Assembly (NCBI GenBank): GCA_964019135.1
Contig: OZ025248.1
Location: forward strand, 34,775,670-34,839,669
DNA: 64,000 nucleotides
Source of the DNA: Arenicola marina
Lineage: Eukaryota > Annelida > Polychaeta > Arenicolidae
Direction: 5' to 3'
This document shows positions 58,049 through 64,000 of this stretch, piece after piece; the first letter of the stretch is position 1, and every line of letters starts with the position of its first letter. The notes beneath the pieces were generated by a model, which was given only the letters and a program-made list of their open reading frames with translations, had not been told where the DNA came from and made no database searches. Position numbers and translations under genes: made by a program.

Positions 58049-58201
58049 TGTGCCATCGAATCGGGCAAATCCCTTGCACAGGACTGTGGCATGCACGCGA
58101 ACCGGTTGATCCTTTTCAGTACGGCTATACCCGACACAAGTGCTGCAACAAATGCGCTTCAGGATAGTAACTTACGAATCAGACATGAACCAAGAGATTA
58201 A
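58049..58201 (+). CDS. Candidate terminal exon, 50 codons and stop
   Basis: This stretch follows the strong acceptor TTATTTTCTTCTTCAG and is open in phase 0 to a TAA at 58,199-58,201. It reads CAIESGKSLAQDCGMHANRL and onward, with mixed composition and no repeat. It is phase-compatible with the candidate exon at 53,533-53,664. An ATTAAA that could serve in polyadenylation lies near 58,442, and no AATAAA is close. Family unknown. Confidence 0.3.
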   Translation, partial: CAIESGKSLAQDCGMHANRLILFSTAIPDTSAATNALQDSNLRIRHEPRD

Positions 58202-59610
58202 CGGGTATAACATCCTTGTAAAAGTATGGCGGTGAATCCCAGGTTATGTATTGCACGTAAATCATGTAGAACGCGCATATCCTTCAAGATGAGCGCTCGG
58301 GGTATAAAGAGGGTGCTTGGGACATGTTGAGGGTAAGGCGGTGGGGTTGGGAGGTTTGGGGTGCATGGGGGTTGGGGCTGGGGGTGGGGTGGGGGGGCTA
58401 CATCGTCTTGGTGCGGACCCGGGGCCCGCTGAATACGTGGTCATTAAAGCCATACAATGTCCGTGGAGACCGTTGAACAGCGGGGCGATGCAGCCAAGAC
58501 AAATCTTCCCTGGCTGAGACGGGCGGGGGAAGCATTACCTGGCGGAGAGAGATGCTGTTAGCGCCAGACATTATCGGTGAAGGCCATTGCATTTAAGGCT
58601 GTTAGACAGCCCGGGCACTGTCATTGGTGACGGTGACGGTGAGGAGTTGGCTGCTTGGTTGGTTGGGGTGTGAGGGGTTGGGATTATGGGGCCAGTGGGG
58701 TGGGGTGTTGAGCGGGTGATGGGGTGGATCCCGGGGATGATGGTGGGGTATTCAGATGAGGGGCGTTGTCGAGGTGATGAGGGTGATGAGGGTGGGGTGT
58801 TCAGATGAGGGAGTTGGTAGGGATGATGAGGGTGAGGGTGTTCAGATGAGAGGTATGGCGGGGTAATGATGGTGGGTGGTGGTGGTGGTAATGATATCTA
58901 AATGGATACAGGATAGAGGAAGTGGGTGTATTAAAGCGAAATGTCACCTGGGTAGGAATGCGGTGGAGTGGATCTATATGTTAGTGCCGTCAACCTGACG
59001 ACCCATTGGGCCAAGGTAAGGTGGCACCGGCCGGAATGCCACCCCAACCCATGCCCATGACCTTGTCGATGTGGCCATATTTGCTCGTTATCTCTTTTAA
59101 TAGAACAAAACAGCAAAACGAAACGCAAGGTACCCCGATTTATCCATTTTTAACTGTGCTAAGCTTTATTTATTAACTCAAAGTCAAATTACACAAATTC
59201 GGTTTATAAACTTTTCCGCAGTAAGTCACTATCTTCATGGTAACCGACACTTGTAATCTAAGAGATAAGCGATATCTAATGTTTAGCTAGGACAACTTGC
59301 CATGATGATTCACTATATCTTCACAGTCGTCGACAAACTGTTTCAAATTATACGATTTATTTCCATTGATGACACATCAGACAGTTTAAAGGTTGAACGC
59401 AAGAGTTATGTGGGCTTGAAGCAGTAAATGTTCTATTCCTTTTATATACATGTCTAAACCACATCTCCAGACATGGTGACTGTGACGAGTACATACCTAA
59501 GTTAACGGTAATGCCTTCGTGTGTGAAGCCGTTTAGTATTAAATTATCTCAAGCGTAGTGTGAGCGTAGTGTGTATGTTTTTCCCCATATAAACATGCAT
59601 CCAATTATAA
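58202..59610. other. Unique DNA, G-rich patches, no gene recognised
   Basis: GGGGTTGGGG-type patches at 58,330-58,400 and 58,650-58,880, the latter with repeated GGGTGTTCAGATGAGGG phrases (58,745-58,855). From 59,100 the sequence becomes AT-rich up to the LINE. No endonuclease-domain remnant of the LINE was seen here. Confidence 0.45.
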
Positions 59611-61164
59611 ATTACACCTGGGAATACCCCAGACAGAGGGAAGGACTTTTGGAAATTTAATACGTCGCTACTAAAAGACGTCTTGTGTGTACATTTGGTA
59701 AAAGAATGTATAGCAAACATGGTGGAAATGCATAAAGCTCCTGGTACAACGTCAAGCCCCGACACTGTAAGATTTGTATTAAGTGACCAAATGTTCTTCG
59801 AGATGCTCAAGTTAGAAATCAGAGGCAAGAGTATTAGCTATAGCAGCCACAAGAAAAGGGTTTTGTTGAAAGAAGAGGGAGAATTGGAGCAGAGCATTAA
59901 TGAAATAGAAGCATCCGTAGATCTTAGTAACTCAGAAGTACAGAGGCTGGAAACCCTTAAAGCGGGGCTCGAGCGCTTACGTCTGCCTAGAATGAAAGGT
60001 GTCTTTTTGAGGTCGAAATCATTGTACTATGAAGAAGGTGAAAAACCAAGTAAATACTTTGGTAATCTGGAAAAACGAAACTATGTCAATAAGCTCATAA
60101 ATAGATTAATGGTTGACGGTACAGAAGTCGTGGAGCAACAAAGTATATTACGTGAACAAATGTGTTATTATAGAGCGCTGTATGCAAACCATGATAATCC
60201 GGGCGCAGATAATGATGTACCTGCATTTTTAAATGTTAAACACGTTAAGATGCTCGATGTGACGCAAAGAGAATTATGTGAGGGTAATATTACAATGACT
60301 GAGGTAGCTGACGTTATAAAGAATATGAAAAATAATAAATCACCCGGCAGTGATGGATTTCCGATAGATTTTTACAAGTTTTTCTGGAAGGACATAGGAC
60401 ACTATCTACTAAGAAGTCTTCAGTACGCCTATGAAGACGGTTCCCTCTCTGTTACACAGAAACAGGGTGTAATAACATGTTTGCTCAAGGGGGATAAACC
60501 AAGGGAGCTTATGAAAAACTGGCGTCCAATTTCTTTACTAAATGCAGACTATAAGGTTTTATCAGGCGTTTTAGCACAGAGAATGAAAAAGGTATTACCC
60601 GATATTATAAGTTCGGACCAGAAAGGCTTTTTAAAAGACAGATATATTGGAGAAAACACAAGGTTGGTCTATGATGTTATGCACTATCTAATTGAAAAGG
60701 GCAGAACGGGCCTGATGTTAATCATAGATTTTGAAAAGGCTTTTGACACTCTGAGCTGGAAATACATATTACAAGAGTTGGAACGGTATACTTTTGGGTG
60801 TTCTTTTCGAAAATGGTTCAATATTTTATATAAAGATTCTATAAGCTGCGTTATAAATAATGGTTTCTTCTCGCAATTTTTTCCCCTCGGCAGAGGATGC
60901 AGGCAAGGTGACCCACTGTCACCATATCTATTTATACTATGTATTGAGCCACTGGCCATGGCAATTAAAAAAGATAACACAATCAAAGGTATTCAGATTG
61001 AAGGGAAACAATATAAAGTTGGGCAATATGCCGATGATACATTTATTCTATTAGACGGAAGCGAATTATCCCTTAGAAATGTGTTAAGGTTACTAAAACG
61101 ATTTGAGTATTGTTCATGGTTGAAGATCAACGTTGAAAAGACGTTGAATATGCCATATGGTTAG
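59611..61164 (+). pseudogene. LINE ORF2 fragment: linker and reverse transcriptase
   Basis: Counting residues from codon 59,683: a helical linker (residues 40-105), then YYEEGEKPSKYFGNLEKRN near 110-130, then RT blocks. These are KSPGSDGFPIDFYKFFW (about 222-238), WRPISLLNADYKVLSGVLAQ (about 283), LIIDFEKAF with catalytic Asp at 349, GRGCRQGDPLSPYLF (about 404-418) and GQYADDTFIL with Asp 451 and 452. All three catalytic aspartates are intact. The wording of the blocks fits the L1/Tx1 branch rather than CR1, RTE or Jockey. The frame leaves register near 61,144 (two extra bases or one missing) and stops at 61,162-61,164. Confidence 0.93.
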
Positions 61165-62693
61165 GTAAGCCGGATCACAGGCAGCCTATCTGTACGGACC
61201 TACCCTTGGCGTGGGTAAGGCACTTCCAACTTCTTGGGATTAAATTCAGTGTAGACCTGAGCAGTATGATTGATTTAAATTATGGATGGAGACTACCAGA
61301 ATTTGAAACAATACTTAATTTATATGGTAAGCGCAATTTATCTCTTCGAGGAAGGGTCACTGTTGTCAAGACACTTGCACTGCCCAAACTGATCCATATC
61401 ATGTCAGCCTTGCCTATGCCTGGAAAACGGTATTTAGATAGAATTAACGGAGCCATTCCAGGTTTTGTATGGAATGGCAAGAGGTCAAACATTTCGGCTA
61501 ATAGGTTGGCGCAAACGGTAGAGTCTGGAGGAATCAATCTCCCACATATTGAATCAATGTTAAAAGCCTTGAAAATATGTTGGGTACCAAAATTAATTCG
61601 ATGTGGGGGAGCCTGGCAAGACTTGTTCTGTAGCACGATATGTGGCGAAAAGGTACTATGTTGGGAATTGGATTTACAGTCTTTAGGTGACTTTGTGTTG
61701 ATGAGTAACCCATTTTGGGCCGATGTAGCTAAATCGTGGTACCACTTTAGGCAAACCTGCAAGGTTGATATCAACGTTCTAGAATAGCCTCTGTGGAACA
61801 CCTTTTTTATGACAAATAAAAATTTAATACGACGAAAAGAAGAATTTATAAAGAAAGGGGTTATTTTTGTTAATGATATTGTGGATGAAAATGGACTCTT
61901 TCTGGGCTGGAAACACTTTGTAAACAGATATAAACTAGACATAAATTTCGTAGATTTTTATGGTTTTATGCATTCTATACCAAGAGATTGGAAAGAACAA
62001 TGTTCCGTACTGCATGAGAAACAGGCATCCGTTACATATAACTTTACAGACGCTATTTTGAAGGTAAAACGCTTGTGCAACCATCTGTGTAATGTATTCG
62101 TTGAGTCTTTGCCATATAACATTGTTAATGAAACGAAATGGGAGGAAATATCGGAACCACAAATAGAGTTAGAATGGAAACAGTTTTACAAACTACCAGT
62201 AACCGCCACTGTCGATGAACGTTTGAGGAGCTTCCAGTATCTTATTCTTCATAGAGCATTAGTAACAAATACCTTTTTATATAGATGTAAATTTGTGAGC
62301 TCCGATACATGTGTATTTTGTGGAAATGAATCGGAAACTATTGACCATTTATTGTATAGTTGTATATTTGTTAAGCCTATATGGAACAAAATAGCAAATT
62401 GGTTAAACGAGGCAGACCCAAATCTGGTACTCGAAGTGTCCATGCAATCCATCATACTGGGAGTAGTTACCTCGCTACATAGTAGATTATTAAATCATTT
62501 AGTGTTAATATTGAAGAAATATTTCTATATTTGTAAATGGGCCAAAAAGATTCCAAATTTGCAAGGTGCCATCAATAGTGTTAAGTATTACTATGCTGTG
62601 AAAAAATCCGCGGTAGAACAAAAACCTTCTTTGTCTGTTATTATATTTAAGAACAAATGGGAACCCATTATGTGCAATTTAATGAATATTTAG
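61146..62693 (+). pseudogene. LINE ORF2 fragment: C-terminal region with zinc knuckle
   Basis: This is the continuation of the same protein in a different frame. It resumes with a short link (TDLPLAWVRHFQLLG), then YGKRNLSLRGRVTVVKTLAL and IPGFVWNGKR, the post-RT region usual in L1/Tx1 elements. One in-frame TAG at 61,785-61,787 interrupts it before PLWNTFF. Past it the frame runs to 62,693. A zinc-knuckle-like C-x2-C-x8-H-x4-C (cysteines at 62,310, 62,319 and 62,361; histidine at 62,346) follows, in CVFCGNESETIDHLLYSC. A single base change could explain the TAG, so the copy is probably young. Confidence 0.9.
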
Positions 62694-62939
62694 AGATGAT
62701 TAGGTGTTTTTATTGTGGTTAAAACGTGGTCTTTGGTGTACCAAGCAATGTACTGTAATGATATGCGTTTATTATGGATCTGAAATATATTACTTTTGTA
62801 CTGTAACATCGTTATGGAAATAAAAATATATATAAAAAAAATATAAAAAAAAAATAAATAAAAAAATTATAAATTATAGCTATACGCCGTGCAAATGTCC
62901 GTCTTTTTTCGGCATATATGATGTCTGTACCAGACGGTA

Positions 62940-63097
62940 CAGGGACGTATTCAGGAATTTTTACGCAATTCGATGACCGGGGAGGAGAGTGGGGGGGGGG
63001 GGGTGATCTGCGCCTCAGATGGCCTAAATATTGCATTGGAAATACGGCATTCTTCCTAAGAAAGGGGGGGGGGGTGTGAGTTCTGGATCCGCCCCTA
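62940..63097. mobile_element. 158-bp element related to the 24.36-kb MITE
   Basis: Left end CAGGGACGTATTCAGGAA; right end, read on the minus strand, TAGGGGCGGATCCAGAA. These agree with the ends of the 129-bp element at 24,362-24,490. G13 and G12 runs lie inside (about 62,991-63,003 and 63,064-63,074). The target duplication is unclear (CGGTA left, CAGTA right). A further left-end-like CAGTGGCGGGTCCAGG occurs at 63,353-63,368. Confidence 0.5.
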
Positions 63098-63130
63098 CAG
63101 TATCTTCTCGTCCCACACTAGTTTTACCAA

Positions 63131-63200
63131 ATGATCCATTTGATGCAAGCGCAATTCATCAGTTAACTACGAAAAGCCTCACTAGATGGCGTTACTATAT
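63131..63200 (+). repeat. Dispersed repeat shared with 38,755-38,825
   Basis: The second copy of the short repeat. It contains TCACTAGATGGCGT at 63,179-63,192, which fits the CTCF consensus at 12 of 14 positions. It lies just beyond the 158-bp element. Confidence 0.7.
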
Positions 63201-64000
63201 GCGTGCTGTGCTGGTCAATACAGTCTGTCCGATCACCTATATCTCGAACATGCTTTAAATACTATTTACTGGCAAAATATAAATCAAATATAATATTATA
63301 ATCACTACATATATGACGGCTGGATAAGATACAGACCGTTCTGTAGTGGATTTCAGTGGCGGGTCCAGGCGGGGAGGGGCACAGGGAAGCACGTGCCATT
63401 CCAACTACTCAAATTATATAGTAATGGCAACGAGCGATCAAAAAAAAATATATTAATATATATATATATAATAGATGTATATATCTAGCTTGCGTTCTTC
63501 CCATCACCCACTGTAGGCTGCAGACCAACTTATCGTTCATCTGGTGAATAAGATCGCGAAAAGACAGGTGTATATCGTGAACACAGCCTTTGAGCGTGCT
63601 TAATGCATAATATGTCATAACAATATCTGGAATGGAGTCAGTTATATATGTTATTCCCGTGCTGAAAAACGCAACGATGCTGGTACATTTCCCTATTTCT
63701 AAATAATAAAAACGCCTTCTATAGCATACAATACACGTTTTTAAATTCACTGATTCAATGTCTACTGCTCTGCAGAAAGCCATTGACTGATTTTGTTGCC
63801 TATGCTACCAATTGCATGGCAGTCAAGATGGAAAGACATAAGAAAGTATATAACGTATTTTGGCACTGTCTGTGTGGTTTACTGACGCAGCCGGCGGGTC
63901 GGAATCTACCTGAAGTCACATCGCCTTGGCCATCCAGCTGGCATCTTGCCGATATCCCTATACAGAAGGGAGGGATTACTTCTTCCCATCTCCCAGATTG
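63201..64000. other. AT-rich flank, no gene recognised
   Basis: Contains an (AT)n run at about 63,454-63,471. A 124-codon minus-strand frame (63,783-63,409) has no recognisable domain. The last 150 bases are GC-balanced and unique. Confidence 0.45.

Larger units (their letters stand above)
59611..62875 (+). mobile_element. 5'-truncated L1/Tx1-type LINE
   Basis: A non-LTR retrotransposon copy on the plus strand. Homology begins abruptly near 59,611, at the linker just before the reverse transcriptase (GKDFWKFNTSLLKD), with an upstream in-frame stop at 59,608. The apurinic-like endonuclease and ORF1 are absent, as expected from incomplete target-primed reverse transcription. RT, the thumb/connector region and a C-terminal zinc knuckle are all present. 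The frame is broken once by a frameshift near 61,144 and once by a TAG at 61,785-61,787, so the copy is inactive. After the final stop (62,691-62,693), a 130-base 3' UTR holds AATAAA near 62,820 and ends in an A-rich tail with T interruptions to about 62,875. Target-site duplications were not identified. Confidence 0.92.

Overview
The window looks like nuclear DNA of a metazoan, most likely a marine invertebrate. It has no dense coding, no operons and no bacterial signals. It does have many minisatellites, long poly-G/poly-C runs, tRNA-derived SINE remnants, small inverted-repeat elements, splice-site-like motifs and a decayed non-LTR retrotransposon of the L1/Tx1 type. Species cannot be named from the sequence; amphioxus- or hemichordate-like genomes would fit, but that is a guess.

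Layout. (1) 1-27,830: a direct tandem array of a very large unit of about 6.57 kb. There are three full copies (1-6,566; 6,567-13,154; 13,155-21,025) and a more diverged fourth (21,026 to about 27,830). The array probably continues left of the window. Each unit carries its own nested minisatellites (29, 43, 18 and 21 bp, plus a GGCT run). Copy 3 has two extra blocks. Copy 4 has extra blocks, a 129-bp inverted-repeat element with a 5-bp target duplication, and a 2.6-kb array of a 21-bp purine-rich repeat. (2) 27,830-47,480: mostly unique non-coding DNA with further arrays (GGGGGCC-type, 29/45, 28, 34, 41, 22/44 and about 62 bp), two SINE remnants, a 628-bp palindromic element built of 21-bp units, a cluster of TGACGTCA sites and a perfect 15-bp-stem hairpin. 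(3) 47,480-58,201: the only place where I can draw a plausible host gene. It has a CpG-rich promoter-like stretch, an ATG exon ending at GTAAGT, and three downstream candidate exons in a compatible frame. Two of the proposed introns would hold the two largest minisatellites (63 bp x about 59; 54/50 bp x about 74). The model is tentative. (4) 59,611-62,875: a 5'-truncated LINE with reverse transcriptase and C-terminal zinc knuckle, broken by one frameshift and one in-frame stop. (5) 62,880-64,000: AT-rich flank with another small inverted-repeat element and a short dispersed repeat.

Very long open frames exist inside the minisatellites, up to more than 1,200 codons on the minus strand. They result from repeat periods divisible by three and lack of stop codons, and I do not call them genes. 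The main points for follow-up are the mosaic 6.6-kb array, the palindromic 628-bp element, the candidate gene with minisatellite-filled introns, and the TGACGTCA cluster.
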